A DNA stretch of 64,000 bases, from assembly GCF_013839445.1 (NCBI RefSeq), contig NZ_JACDIT010000001.1, forward strand, positions 512,126 through 576,125, in the 5' to 3' direction. This stretch comes from Chthonobacter albigriseus (GTDB taxonomy: Bacteria; Pseudomonadota; Alphaproteobacteria; Rhizobiales; Pleomorphomonadaceae). Numbering within the stretch: the first letter of the stretch is position 1; each line of letters begins with the position of its first letter. Below, piece by piece: positions 43,035-50,869 of this stretch. The position numbers and the translations under genes are program-made. Below the pieces are notes generated by a model that saw only the letters and a program-made list of their open reading frames with translations, did not search any database and was not told the DNA's origin.

Positions 43035-43664
43035 ATGGCCGACGAAATCGTGCTCTACACCAACCCGATGTCGCGCGGGCGGATCGCGCGGTGGATGCTG
43101 GAGGAGACCGGCGTTCCCTATCGCACGGAGATTGTGCCGTTCGGGCCGTCGATGAAGACGGCGGAATACCGGGCCACCAATCCGCTCGGCAAGGTGCCGG
43201 CGATCGTCCACAACGGCGTGGTCGTCACCGAGTGCGCGGCGATCTGCGCCTATCTTGCCGACGCGTTCCCGGCGGCGGGCCTTGCGCCGCCCCTCGACAA
43301 GCGCGCCGACTACTATCGCTGGATGTTCTTCGCCGCCGGTCCGCTGGAGCAGACGCTGGTCAACCGCGCGCTCGGCGTGGAGGTGCCCAAGGAGAAGCGC
43401 GGCATGGTCGGCTACGGCTCCTACGAGACGATGCTGGATGCGCTGGAGGCGGCGGTGACCGCCCATCCCTTCGTCGCCGGGGACCGTTTCAGCGCGGCGG
43501 ACGTCTATGTCGGGTCCCATATCGGCTGGGGCCTGCGCTTCGGCTCGATCGAGGCGCGGCCGGCGTTCCAGGACTATCTTGCCAAAATGACTGCGCGACC
43601 GGCCTGGCAGCGGGCGAACGCGCTCGACGATGAGGCCATGGCCGCGATGCAGGCTGCGGGCTGA
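43035..43664 (+). CDS. Glutathione S-transferase family protein
   Basis: A 209-residue protein with an N-terminal thioredoxin-like domain (IVLYTNPMSRGRIARWMLEETGVPY; GSH-binding segment NPLGKVPAIVHNGVVVTECAAICAYLAD) and an all-helical C-terminal domain (AAVTAHPFVAGDRFSAADVYVGSHIGWGLRFG). The Ser/Asn near residues 10-13 may activate glutathione. The ATG at 43035 follows GGAGGAG. It is a single gene, convergent with ccoP and separated from it by a terminator. Substrate is unknown. Confidence 0.9.
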   Translation: MADEIVLYTNPMSRGRIARWMLEETGVPYRTEIVPFGPSMKTAEYRATNPLGKVPAIVHNGVVVTECAAICAYLADAFPAAGLAPPLDKRADYYRWMFFAAGPLEQTLVNRALGVEVPKEKRGMVGYGSYETMLDALEAAVTAHPFVAGDRFSAADVYVGSHIGWGLRFGSIEARPAFQDYLAKMTARPAWQRANALDDEAMAAMQAAG

Positions 43665-43694
43665 GCTCTTCCGTTCGGCGCCGGCGCCAAAAGA

Positions 43695-43722
43695 AAACGG
43701 CGGGGATCGCTCCCCGCCGTTT
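43695..43722. terminator. Bidirectional terminator between the GST gene and ccoP
   Basis: A 12-bp perfect stem, AAACGGCGGGGA with TCCCCGCCGTTT, and loop TCGC. A- and T-rich flanks on both sides suit termination of both convergent units. Confidence 0.88.
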
Positions 43723-43758
43723 CGCAGCCCCTTGCGGGGCGCGGCCCCCACCGCGTGT

Positions 43759-44625
43759 TCAGCTGCCGCCGCCGAGGGCGTGGACGTAGACCGCGAGCGA
43801 CTTGATCGTCACCGGGTCGAGACGGCCTTCCCAGGTCGGCATGACGCCGCGCCGGGCGTTGGTGATCGTCTCGACGACGGACTTCTCGTCGCCGCCGTAG
43901 AGCCAGATCGCGTCGGTCAGGTTCGGACCGCCGAGATCCTGCAGGCCCTTGGCGTCCTCGCCATGGCAGGCCGCGCACTGCTCGGCGAAGACCGTCTGGC
44001 CGGCCGCCACGTCGGCGCCTTCGACCGCGCCGCCGGAGAGCGACAGGACGTAGCCGGCGACGTTCTTGATCTGCGCAGGCTCCAGCAAGGCGTCCTTGCC
44101 GAAGGCGGGCATGTCGTTCACCCGGGTGTCCGGATGGGTCGACCGCACGCCGACGAGCAGCGTCTGGTGGATCGCGTCGAGCGAACCGCCCCACAGCCAG
44201 TCATCGTCCTGCAGGTTCGGATAGCCCTTGGACCCTGTCGCGCCCGAGCCATGGCACGGGGCGCAGTTGTCGCCGAAGGCCGCCTTGCCGTTGGCCATGG
44301 CGAACTCCAAGAGCTTCGGGTCGCCCTGGATCTGCTCCAGGGTGGCGTCCTTCAGGCCCGAGGCTGCCGCCAGGCGGGTGGATGCGCCAACGGCCACGTC
44401 GTTCAGGGCGGCTTCACGCTGTGAATAGCCGAAGAAGCCCTTGGTGTAGCCGGTCAAGGTCGGCCACGACGGGTAGACGAGGAAGTATCCGAATGACCAG
44501 ATGATGCAGATGTAGAACAGCCAGAGCCACCAGCGGGGCAACGGGTTGTTCAGTTCCTTGATGCCGTCCCACTCGTGACCGGTCGTGGTCACACCCGAGA
44601 CGTGATCGACTTCATGATGTGCCAT
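43759..44625 (-). CDS. ccoP: cbb3 oxidase dihaem cytochrome c subunit CcoP
   Basis: A 288-residue subunit with an N-terminal membrane helix (WWLWLFYICIIWSFGYFLVYPSW) and two periplasmic c-type haem domains with CAPCH (Cys121, Cys124, His125) and CAACH (Cys216, Cys219, His220). Methionine ligands are expected in NDMPAFG and RRGVMPTW. It passes electrons from soluble cytochrome c to CcoO. The conserved GHEWDGIKELNNPLPRWW near the N-terminus is diagnostic. Its ribosome-binding site lies within the end of ccoQ. Confidence 0.96.
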   Translation of the reverse strand: MAHHEVDHVSGVTTTGHEWDGIKELNNPLPRWWLWLFYICIIWSFGYFLVYPSWPTLTGYTKGFFGYSQREAALNDVAVGASTRLAAASGLKDATLEQIQGDPKLLEFAMANGKAAFGDNCAPCHGSGATGSKGYPNLQDDDWLWGGSLDAIHQTLLVGVRSTHPDTRVNDMPAFGKDALLEPAQIKNVAGYVLSLSGGAVEGADVAAGQTVFAEQCAACHGEDAKGLQDLGGPNLTDAIWLYGGDEKSVVETITNARRGVMPTWEGRLDPVTIKSLAVYVHALGGGS

Positions 44626-44628
44626 GGC

Positions 44629-44778
44629 TCAGTCCTCCCGGAAGGGTATCCGGGCCGCATCATCGAACTTGGCCTTGTTACGGGGCCAGCACGCGTAGAC
44701 GATGACAGCGCAGAAGAGAAGGAAGAAGTAGACGGTTCCGCCCTGCTGGGCGAAGGCGGCAAGTGCTTGATAGTCCAT
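44629..44778 (-). CDS. ccoQ: cbb3 oxidase subunit CcoQ (small)
   Basis: I translated this 50-codon frame by hand. It reads MDYQALAAFAQQGGTVYFFL and continues through a membrane helix to VYACWPRNKAKFDDAARI, then ends with PFRED. This is a single-helix protein of 49 residues with the W-P-x-N-K-x-x-F-D-x-A-A motif of CcoQ. AAGGAGG precedes the ATG. It lies between ccoO and ccoP in the standard N-O-Q-P order and stabilises CcoP association. Confidence 0.93.
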   Translation of the reverse strand: MDYQALAAFAQQGGTVYFFLLFCAVIVYACWPRNKAKFDDAARIPFRED

Positions 44779-44789
44779 GTCCGCCTCCT

Positions 44790-45521
44790 TCAGCGCAGGT
44801 TGGCTTTGTCGTCGTAGATCGTGAAGTCGACGAGCGTGCCCAGCATCTGGAGATAGGCGACGAGCGCGTCCATCTCGGTGACGGTGCTGGGATCGCCGTC
44901 GAAGTCACGGACGACAGCCTTGGGATAGCGGGCGAGCAGAGACTCGGCGTTCGGGTCGTCCGGGTTCACCTGCGCGGCGAGGTCGAGCTTGGCCTTCTCG
45001 ATGTCCTCGTCGGTGTAGTCCGTGCCTTCCAGGCGCAGGACCTTCAGGTCGTCCGCGATGCGGTCGGCCGAAAGGGGGGCGGCGAGGAAGGGGTAGCCCG
45101 GCATAATGGAGGCCGGGACCACCTGGCGCGGATCCGTCAGATGGGCGACGTGCCAGGCGTCGGAGTACTTGCCGCCGACGCGGGCCAGATCCGGGCCGGT
45201 GCGCTTGGAGCCCCACTGGAAGGGGTGATCGTACTGGCTCTCCGCCGCGAGGGAGAAGTGCCCGTAACGCTCGATCTCGTCGCGCATCGGACGGACCATC
45301 TGGCTGTGACAGAGATAGCAGCCCTCGCGGACGTAGATGTTGCGGCCCGCGAGTTCCAGGGGCGTGTAGCGACGCGCCCCCTCGGCCTTTTCGATCGTGC
45401 TCTTCAGGTAGAAGAGCGGGACGATCTCCACCAGGCCACCGATCGCCACCACGAGGAGGATGCCGATGACGAGGATGATCGAGTTCTTCTCGAAGATCTT
45501 GTGTTTTTCCCAGATAGACAT
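44790..45521 (-). CDS. ccoO: cbb3 oxidase monohaem cytochrome c subunit CcoO
   Basis: A 243-residue subunit with one N-terminal helix ([24 protein letters not shown]) and a periplasmic cytochrome c domain with CYLCH (Cys68, Cys71, His72) followed by [18 protein letters not shown]. The methionine ligand is probably in [10 protein letters not shown]. The ATG at 45521 is five codons inside the longest frame and is preceded by a G-rich ribosome-binding site. It starts 11 bases after the ccoN stop and ends 11 bases before ccoQ. Confidence 0.95.
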   Translation of the reverse strand: MSIWEKHKIFEKNSIILVIGILLVVAIGGLVEIVPLFYLKSTIEKAEGARRYTPLELAGRNIYVREGCYLCHSQMVRPMRDEIERYGHFSLAAESQYDHPFQWGSKRTGPDLARVGGKYSDAWHVAHLTDPRQVVPASIMPGYPFLAAPLSADRIADDLKVLRLEGTDYTDEDIEKAKLDLAAQVNPDDPNAESLLARYPKAVVRDFDGDPSTVTEMDALVAYLQMLGTLVDFTIYDDKANLR

Positions 45522-45532
45522 GGCTTCCCCCG

Positions 45533-47185
45533 TCACTCGGCCGGAGCCAGAGCCACCCCACCGGCGGGCTCTTCAGCTTCGCCGTAGCGGATGGTCATGT
45601 AGAGATTGTAGGCCATCACCAGCGCACCGAGCAGGAACAGGACGCCGCCCAGGGCACGGATCAGGTAGTAGGGGTGCATCGCCTCGACGGTCTCGATGAA
45701 GGAGTATTCGAGGAAGCCGAGTTCGGTGTAGGCGCGCCACATCAGGCCCTGCATGATGCCAGCCACCCACATCGCCGAGATGTACAGCACGATGCCGATG
45801 GTGGAGACCCAGAAGTGCCAGTCGACGAGCTTCAGGGAGTACAGGTTCTTGCGGTTCCAGAGCCACGGCACGAGGCAGTAGATGGCGCCGAAGGAGATGT
45901 AGGCGACCCAGCCGAGGGCACCGGAGTGCACGTGGCCGATGGTCCAGTCAGTGTAGTGGCTGAGGCTGTTGACGGCCTTCACCGACATCAGCGGGCCTTC
46001 GAAGGTGGACATGCCGTAGAAGGCCACGGAGACCACCATCATGCGCAGCACCGGGTCGGTGCGGAGCTTGTCCCAAGCGCCTGAGAGCGTCATCAGGCCG
46101 TTGATCATGCCGCCCCATGAGGGCATCCACAGCATGATCGAGAAGGTCATGCCGAGGGTGGAGGCCCACTCCGGCAGCGCCGTGTAGTGGAGATGGTGCG
46201 GGCCGGCCCAGATGTAGAGGAAGATCAGGGCCCAGAAGTGCACGATCGACAGGCGGTAGGAATAGACCGGCCGCTCGGCCTTCTTCGGCACGAAGTAGTA
46301 CATGATCGCCAGGAAGCCGGCGGTCAGGAAGAAGCCCACCGCGTTGTGGCCGTACCACCACTGCACCATGGCGTCCTGGACGCCGGACCAGACGATGTAG
46401 GACTTCACGCCGAAGACCGAAACCGGAACCGTCGCGTTGTTGACGAGGTGCAGCATCGCGATGGTGACGATGAAGGCCAGGAAGAACCAGTTCGCCACGT
46501 AGATGTGCGGCTCCTTGCGCTTCCAGATGGTCGCCAGGAAGGCGAGAAGGTAGACGACCCAGACGATGGTCAGCCACAGGTCGGCGTACCACTCCGGCTC
46601 GGCATATTCCTTGCCCTGGGTGACGCCCAGGAGGTAGCCGGTGCCCGCGATCACGATGAAGGCGTTGTAGCCAAGCACCACGAACCAGGGCGTGATGCGG
46701 CCCGGCATGCGGGCGCGGCAGGTGCGCTGGACGATGTAGAAGGACGACGCAAGCAGCACGTTGCCGCCGAAAGCGAAGATCACCGCCGAGGTGTGCAGGG
46801 GCCGCAGGCGTCCGAAGGTCGTCCAGGGAAGGTCGAAGTTCAGCGCCGGGTAGGCGAGCTGCGAAGCGATGATCACGCCGATCAGGAAGCCGGCAATGCC
46901 CCAGAACATGGCGGCGATCGTGGCGAACTTGACGGGGCCGAAGTTGTAGTTGGGCTTACCGTTGATCTCCTCGGGCGCCGTAGCGCCTCCGTTGTCGAGG
47001 TAAGTCTTGACGATGAGATAGACGCCAGCTCCCGCCATGATCGCACCGATCACGGCATGGAAGGCCAGCGCCTGGTCGTACGCCTTGCCCGCGATGAACA
47101 GGCAGGCGAATGCCAGGAGCCCCAGGAAGATGGCGTAACCACCCTCCTCGAGCGACATGAGAGGTTGGGACCTCTGCGCTGTCAT
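45533..47185 (-). CDS. ccoN: cbb3 oxidase catalytic subunit CcoN
   Basis: A 550-residue C-family haem-copper oxidase subunit with about 12-14 membrane helices. Metal ligands are recognisable: [16 protein letters not shown] (low-spin haem b), [16 protein letters not shown] (Cu-B His with the family's cross-linked tyrosine on another helix), [14 protein letters not shown] (Cu-B His pair) and [16 protein letters not shown] (haem His residues). It reduces oxygen with high affinity and pumps protons. The ATG at 47185 is preceded by AAGGGG. A FixK box lies 102-115 bp upstream. Confidence 0.97.
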   Translation of the reverse strand: MTAQRSQPLMSLEEGGYAIFLGLLAFACLFIAGKAYDQALAFHAVIGAIMAGAGVYLIVKTYLDNGGATAPEEINGKPNYNFGPVKFATIAAMFWGIAGFLIGVIIASQLAYPALNFDLPWTTFGRLRPLHTSAVIFAFGGNVLLASSFYIVQRTCRARMPGRITPWFVVLGYNAFIVIAGTGYLLGVTQGKEYAEPEWYADLWLTIVWVVYLLAFLATIWKRKEPHIYVANWFFLAFIVTIAMLHLVNNATVPVSVFGVKSYIVWSGVQDAMVQWWYGHNAVGFFLTAGFLAIMYYFVPKKAERPVYSYRLSIVHFWALIFLYIWAGPHHLHYTALPEWASTLGMTFSIMLWMPSWGGMINGLMTLSGAWDKLRTDPVLRMMVVSVAFYGMSTFEGPLMSVKAVNSLSHYTDWTIGHVHSGALGWVAYISFGAIYCLVPWLWNRKNLYSLKLVDWHFWVSTIGIVLYISAMWVAGIMQGLMWRAYTELGFLEYSFIETVEAMHPYYLIRALGGVLFLLGALVMAYNLYMTIRYGEAEEPAGGVALAPAE

Positions 47186-47258
47186 GATTGTCGCCCCTTT
47201 TCTTGGTCGAAACGTCCGAGCGCTCCGAGCGACCTGAGCGCACGGAGGTTCACGGTCG

Positions 47259-47300
47259 ACCCTAGTTGCGACGCAGCGTCGTCACCTTGACTCAGATCAA
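47259..47300 (-). promoter_or_regulatory. FNR/FixK-dependent promoter of ccoNOQP
   Basis: The box TTGAC-TCAG-ATCAA (47287-47300) is followed after 22 bases by the weak -10 TAGGGT (47259-47264). Spacing agrees with class II activation. Confidence 0.82.
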
Positions 47301-47442
47301 CGGCGCGTGATCGGACGGGGAAAAGTGGAGACGCCGCAGGCCGGATAGCCGGCCCGAGACCGGACAGCGAGGGGCGAGGGCAAGGACATACATCGCTGTC
47401 GCCGCATCCGACGGCGGCTTCCCCACCCTCCCCCTCCCGCAT

Positions 47443-47580
47443 TTTCCGCCGTCATGGTCCGCGAAGGCGGACCACCCACGACTTTGTGGGTCCCCTACCG
47501 CGGGCCGACTCCCGCCTTCCGGCCGCGCAAGCCGGAAAAATGCGTGGGTGGTCCGCCTACGCGGACCATGACGGCGGAAA
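47443..47580. repeat. REP-like inverted pair, copy B1
   Basis: Arms at 47449-47480 and 47543-47574 are inverted and differ at one of 32 positions; symmetry extends outward to TTTCCGCC/GGCGGAAA. The interior (CGCGGGCCGACTCCCGCC...GCCGCGCAAGCCGG) is shared with copy B2 but not with A1. Confidence 0.87.
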
Positions 47581-47677
47581 GGGGGTAGAAGCGATCACCG
47601 CACGAACCGCCACTCCCTCACTCCCCGACGGCCCATACGATTCCTCAACTGCCTCACCCCCCACCTCTCCCCGTTTT

Positions 47678-47807
47678 CCGGCGTCATGGTCCGCGCAGGG
47701 ACCACCCACGACTTTGTGGCTGCCATGCTGCGGGCCGATTCCCGCCTCCCGGCCGCGCAAGCCGGAAAAATGCGTGGGTGGTCCGCCTGCGCGGACCATG
47801 ACGGCGG
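47678..47807. repeat. REP-like inverted pair, copy B2
   Basis: A tandem relative of B1, about 231 bases further on, with the same interior. The right arm (47773-47804) is complete, while the left arm has lost three bases from the hairpin stem (GTCCGCGCAGGGACC), which breaks the stem symmetry. Confidence 0.85.
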
Positions 47808-47831
47808 ACGGGACGAAACCGGAATGCCGCC

Positions 47832-48920
47832 TCACGCCTCCGCCCGGTCCTCCGCGTCGACGGCCACCGTCCAGTCGGGGCCGAGCACGTGGCGGGCAGC
47901 GAGGGGGACGACGACGGTCATCGCCACGAATCGGGCGAGGTGGTGGGCGGCGACGAAAGCGGGGTCGACGCCGAGGACGAAGGCGAGAATCACCATCGCC
48001 TCAAGGCCGCCGGGGGCGAAGGCGACCAGCACCTGCCCGGGCGGGATGCCGGAGAGAGCGGCGGCGAGCATCGCCCCGCCGGCGGCGATCGCGAGCGCGA
48101 CGGCGAAGGCGCCGAAGCTGGCGGCGAGCGTGCCCAGCACCATGGAGAGCGAGGTGCCGGCAAAGCGCATGCCCAGGAAGGCGCCGAGCGCCACGAAGGC
48201 CGGCAGCTGGATGGAGTCGGGCAGCACGCCGTCGACCACTGAGAAGAGATGGAGCAGGCTGGAGGCGAGGAAGGCGCCGATCAGCACGCCGGCCGGGATC
48301 CGCAGCCGCACCGCCAGGGCCGATCCAGCGATCCCGCAGGCTGCCAACAGGAGCAGCGCCAACGGTTCGGTGAGCACCGGCAGCCCGGCCACGAGCCCGC
48401 CCGGCTGCTCCACGCTCGTCACCACCACGGGCAGGACCGCCACCAGCATGAACAGGCGGATGGTCTGGGACAGCGAGACGCGGCGCAGGTCAGCCCGGCT
48501 GAGCTCGGCGGTCGCCAGCGTCATGGAGAGCGCGCCGGGGATGGAGCCGAAATAGGCGGTCGCCGGATCCCAGCCCGCGACGCGGCGCAGGAACAGGTAG
48601 GAGCCGGCCGTCACCCCGGCCACGGTCAGGGCGAGGCCGGCCAGGGTCGCCGGCCAGGCCGACATGCGGCCGACCACCTCGGGCGTCACGCCCGACCCCA
48701 TGGAGATGCCGAGGATCACGTAGACGATGTCGCGGAAACGGGCCGGGACCGGAGCCTCGAGGCCCAGCAATGCGGCGACGCCGGTTGCCACCATCGCGCC
48801 GGAAAGCCAGGCGGCCGGCATGCCGAGCGCTGTGAAGAGGCCGCCGCCGACGGCGCCGACGAGCAGGACGAGAACGAGGCGGAGCGCAGGCGGTACGGTG
48901 GACAGGGGGGATGCGAACAC
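47832..48920 (-). CDS. AbrB-family putative transporter (PF05145-type)
   Basis: A 362-residue protein with about ten hydrophobic helices in two similar halves, each beginning with an A-W/G-rich motif (LFTALGMPAAWLSGAMVATG and RLRIPAGVLIGAFLASSLLH). Features FGSIPGALSMTLATAE and FAPGGLEAMVILAF are hallmarks of the membrane AbrB family (once linked to ammonia-monooxygenase regulation), not the DNA-binding AbrB. Function is not established. The start is GTG at 48920 with GGAG six bases upstream. It is divergent from hemN and shares a region with a FixK box. Confidence 0.87.
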   Translation of the reverse strand: MFASPLSTVPPALRLVLVLLVGAVGGGLFTALGMPAAWLSGAMVATGVAALLGLEAPVPARFRDIVYVILGISMGSGVTPEVVGRMSAWPATLAGLALTVAGVTAGSYLFLRRVAGWDPATAYFGSIPGALSMTLATAELSRADLRRVSLSQTIRLFMLVAVLPVVVTSVEQPGGLVAGLPVLTEPLALLLLAACGIAGSALAVRLRIPAGVLIGAFLASSLLHLFSVVDGVLPDSIQLPAFVALGAFLGMRFAGTSLSMVLGTLAASFGAFAVALAIAAGGAMLAAALSGIPPGQVLVAFAPGGLEAMVILAFVLGVDPAFVAAHHLARFVAMTVVVPLAARHVLGPDWTVAVDAEDRAEA

Positions 48921-48974
48921 GAACGAACTCCGCGAGACCGCCGTTCAGGAACCACGCAAGAACGTTGTTCCGGT

Positions 48975-48988
48975 TTGACCGACGTCAA
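48975..48988. promoter_or_regulatory. FNR/FixK box between the AbrB-family gene and hemN
   Basis: TTGAC-CGAC-GTCAA is a good FNR/FixK box (symmetry extends to TTTGAC...GTCAAA, 48974-48989). It lies 36 bases upstream of the hemN ATG. Class II geometry would place the hemN transcript start almost at the start codon. Confidence 0.8.
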
Positions 48989-49024
48989 AGAAGCCCTGCC
49001 AGGGACAGGGCAAGACTGCTCCCC

Positions 49025-50389
49025 ATGAACGCGCCCCATCACCCTTCCCTGACGCTCTCCGACGTCATTCGGCGGACCGTCCCGCGCTATACGTCCTATC
49101 CGACCGCGCCGCATTTCTCCACTGCCGTGGACGGAAAAGCCTACGGCACGTGGCTGGATGCCGCCGGCAAGGCCGGCGGGCCCGTCTCGCTCTACCTGCA
49201 CATCCCGTTCTGCCGGACGATCTGCCACTATTGCGGCTGCAACACCAAGGCCAGCAAGCAGGACGAACCGATCCGCGCCTATGCCGACGTGCTGCGCCGG
49301 GAGATCCGGCTGGTGGCCGAGCGGCTCGGCCCGGTGGAAGTCTCGCACATCCACTGGGGCGGCGGCACGCCGAACCTGCTCCCGCCCGACCTGATGACCG
49401 CGGTGGTGGACGATCTCGCCGGGCTGTTCCGCTTCCGGGCGGACATGGAGCACGCCATCGAGCTCGATCCCCGCCACGTGACGCGGGAGGGCGCGCGGCA
49501 TCTGGCCAGCGTGGGCGTCAACCGCGCCAGCCTCGGCGTGCAGGACTTCGATCCCGCCGTGCAGGCCGCGATCGGGCGCATCCAGCCGCTCGAAGTCGTC
49601 GAGCAGGCGGTGCTGTCGCTCAAATACGCCGGCATCCGGCGCATCAACTTCGACCTGATGTACGGGCTGCCGCTGCAGACCCCGGCCTCGATCCGCTCCA
49701 CGGCGATGAACGCGGCCGGCATGGCGCCGGACCGGATCGCACTGTTCGGCTATGCGCACGTGCCGTGGTTCAAGTCGCACCAGAAGGTGATCGACGAGGC
49801 CACCCTGCCCGACAGCGACGCCCGTCTCGTGCTCTCCAGGATCGCGCGCGAGACCATCGACGCCTTCGGCTACGAGGAGATCGGCATCGACCACTTCGCG
49901 CGGCCGGAGGACGAGCTCACGCTGGCGCGCGATGACCGAACGCTCCACCGCAACTTCCAGGGCTACACCACCGACCGCTGCGACACGCTGATCGGGCTTG
50001 GCGCCTCGTCGATCGGGCGCACGCCGTCCGGCTTCGCCCAGAACGCGCCCGACGTGGGCGGCTGGAAGCGGGCCATCGAGGCGGGCAACCTGCCGATCGT
50101 GCGCGGCAAGACCTTCGAGGGGGAGGACCTCCTGCGCTCCGAGGCCATCGAGGAGCTGCTCTGCTTCTTCGACGTCGACCTCGATGCGGTCGCCGCCCGC
50201 TTCGGCGTCAGCGGCGCGACCTTCGACGCGGACCTGAAGACCCTCGCCCCCTTCGTGCAGGCCGGCTGGGTCGGCGTCGACGGGCGAAAGGTCGTGATCC
50301 AGCGCAACGCCACCGAGATCGCCCGCGTCGTCGCGAGCGCCTTCGACGCCTACCTCGGCACCGGCGGCCGCCACTCCGTGGCGGTCTGA
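49025..50389 (+). CDS. hemN: Oxygen-independent coproporphyrinogen III dehydrogenase
   Basis: Radical-SAM enzyme of 454 residues that converts coproporphyrinogen III to protoporphyrinogen IX without oxygen. The 4Fe-4S/SAM motif is PFCRTICHYCGCN (CxxxCxxC). The IHWGGGTPNLL SAM-binding stretch, GVQDFDPAVQAAIGR and the C-terminal GYTTDRCDTLIGLGASSIGR are typical of true HemN rather than HemW. The N-terminal PRYTSYPTAPHF is also diagnostic. The ATG at 49025 was chosen from family length. With hemA it gives haem synthesis under low oxygen for the cbb3 oxidase. Confidence 0.95.
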   Translation: MNAPHHPSLTLSDVIRRTVPRYTSYPTAPHFSTAVDGKAYGTWLDAAGKAGGPVSLYLHIPFCRTICHYCGCNTKASKQDEPIRAYADVLRREIRLVAERLGPVEVSHIHWGGGTPNLLPPDLMTAVVDDLAGLFRFRADMEHAIELDPRHVTREGARHLASVGVNRASLGVQDFDPAVQAAIGRIQPLEVVEQAVLSLKYAGIRRINFDLMYGLPLQTPASIRSTAMNAAGMAPDRIALFGYAHVPWFKSHQKVIDEATLPDSDARLVLSRIARETIDAFGYEEIGIDHFARPEDELTLARDDRTLHRNFQGYTTDRCDTLIGLGASSIGRTPSGFAQNAPDVGGWKRAIEAGNLPIVRGKTFEGEDLLRSEAIEELLCFFDVDLDAVAARFGVSGATFDADLKTLAPFVQAGWVGVDGRKVVIQRNATEIARVVASAFDAYLGTGGRHSVAV

Positions 50390-50408
50390 CGGGCGACGGT
50401 ATCCGGCT

Positions 50409-50831
50409 TCACCCCAGGCGGCTGAACCACTGCAGCGACAGGTGGGTGTCGTTGAAGTCCAGGTCGGTGCCGTCTTCGGAGATGAAGTCGAAGGATTCGA
50501 ACAGGGTCGTGCCGGAGAGATCCAGCGGCGTCTCCTGCCAGAGCACCTGCTGCCAGCTAGCGCCGCCGTTGACGCCGACCTGCACGCGGAAGCTCGTCGT
50601 GCCGTAGGCGGCGGTGGAAAAGGCGCCGGTGCCGAAGTTCGCCGGGCTGTGTCCGTCCGGACTGGTTCCGGTCGCCTGGAACACCAGCACGTCCGGGCCG
50701 CCGGACGGCGAAATCGCCCAGACAGCGACATACTGCATGAACGTTGCCTGCGCCGTCGCCGACCAGAACACCATCGCCTTGGCGGGCAGCGTGATCACGA
50801 TCGATTGGCCTGAAACGGGTCCGTTCGCCAT
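50409..50831 (-). CDS. LecB/PA-IIL-like calcium-dependent lectin
   Basis: A 140-residue protein without a signal peptide. Its C-terminal ISEDGTDLDFNDTHLSLQWF matches the calcium loop of Pseudomonas LecB (SEDGTDNDYNDAVVVINW): Glu119, Asp123, Asp125, Asn127 and Asp128 correspond to the five loop ligands, and the chain ends in Leu-Gly, as LecB ends in the glycine whose carboxylate binds calcium. Upstream segments also align: VITLPAKAMVF with VFTLPANTRFG, and FGTGAF...FRVQVGVNGGAS with the LecB VQVQVSVNG region. LecB Asn21 is replaced by Gln28 and the sugar-specificity loop reads Ala29-Thr30-Phe31. AAGGAG precedes the ATG. It lies 38 bases after the thiaminase-like gene, in the same operon. Confidence 0.8.
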   Translation of the reverse strand: MANGPVSGQSIVITLPAKAMVFWSATAQATFMQYVAVWAISPSGGPDVLVFQATGTSPDGHSPANFGTGAFSTAAYGTTSFRVQVGVNGGASWQQVLWQETPLDLSGTTLFESFDFISEDGTDLDFNDTHLSLQWFSRLG

Positions 50832-50869
50832 CGCCCTCTCCTTCGTCCGGTTCGAGGCCCTTCGGCCGT

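Noticed and set aside
42218-43664. Horizontal insertion of the LysE-family and GST genes between the two cco operons
   Set aside because: No flanking repeats, integrase or clear composition shift was seen; the ccoGHIS and ccoNOQP units can simply be separated.
47182-47835. Short open frames between ccoN and the AbrB-family gene
   Set aside because: Repeat-derived or promoter sequence; no support for coding.
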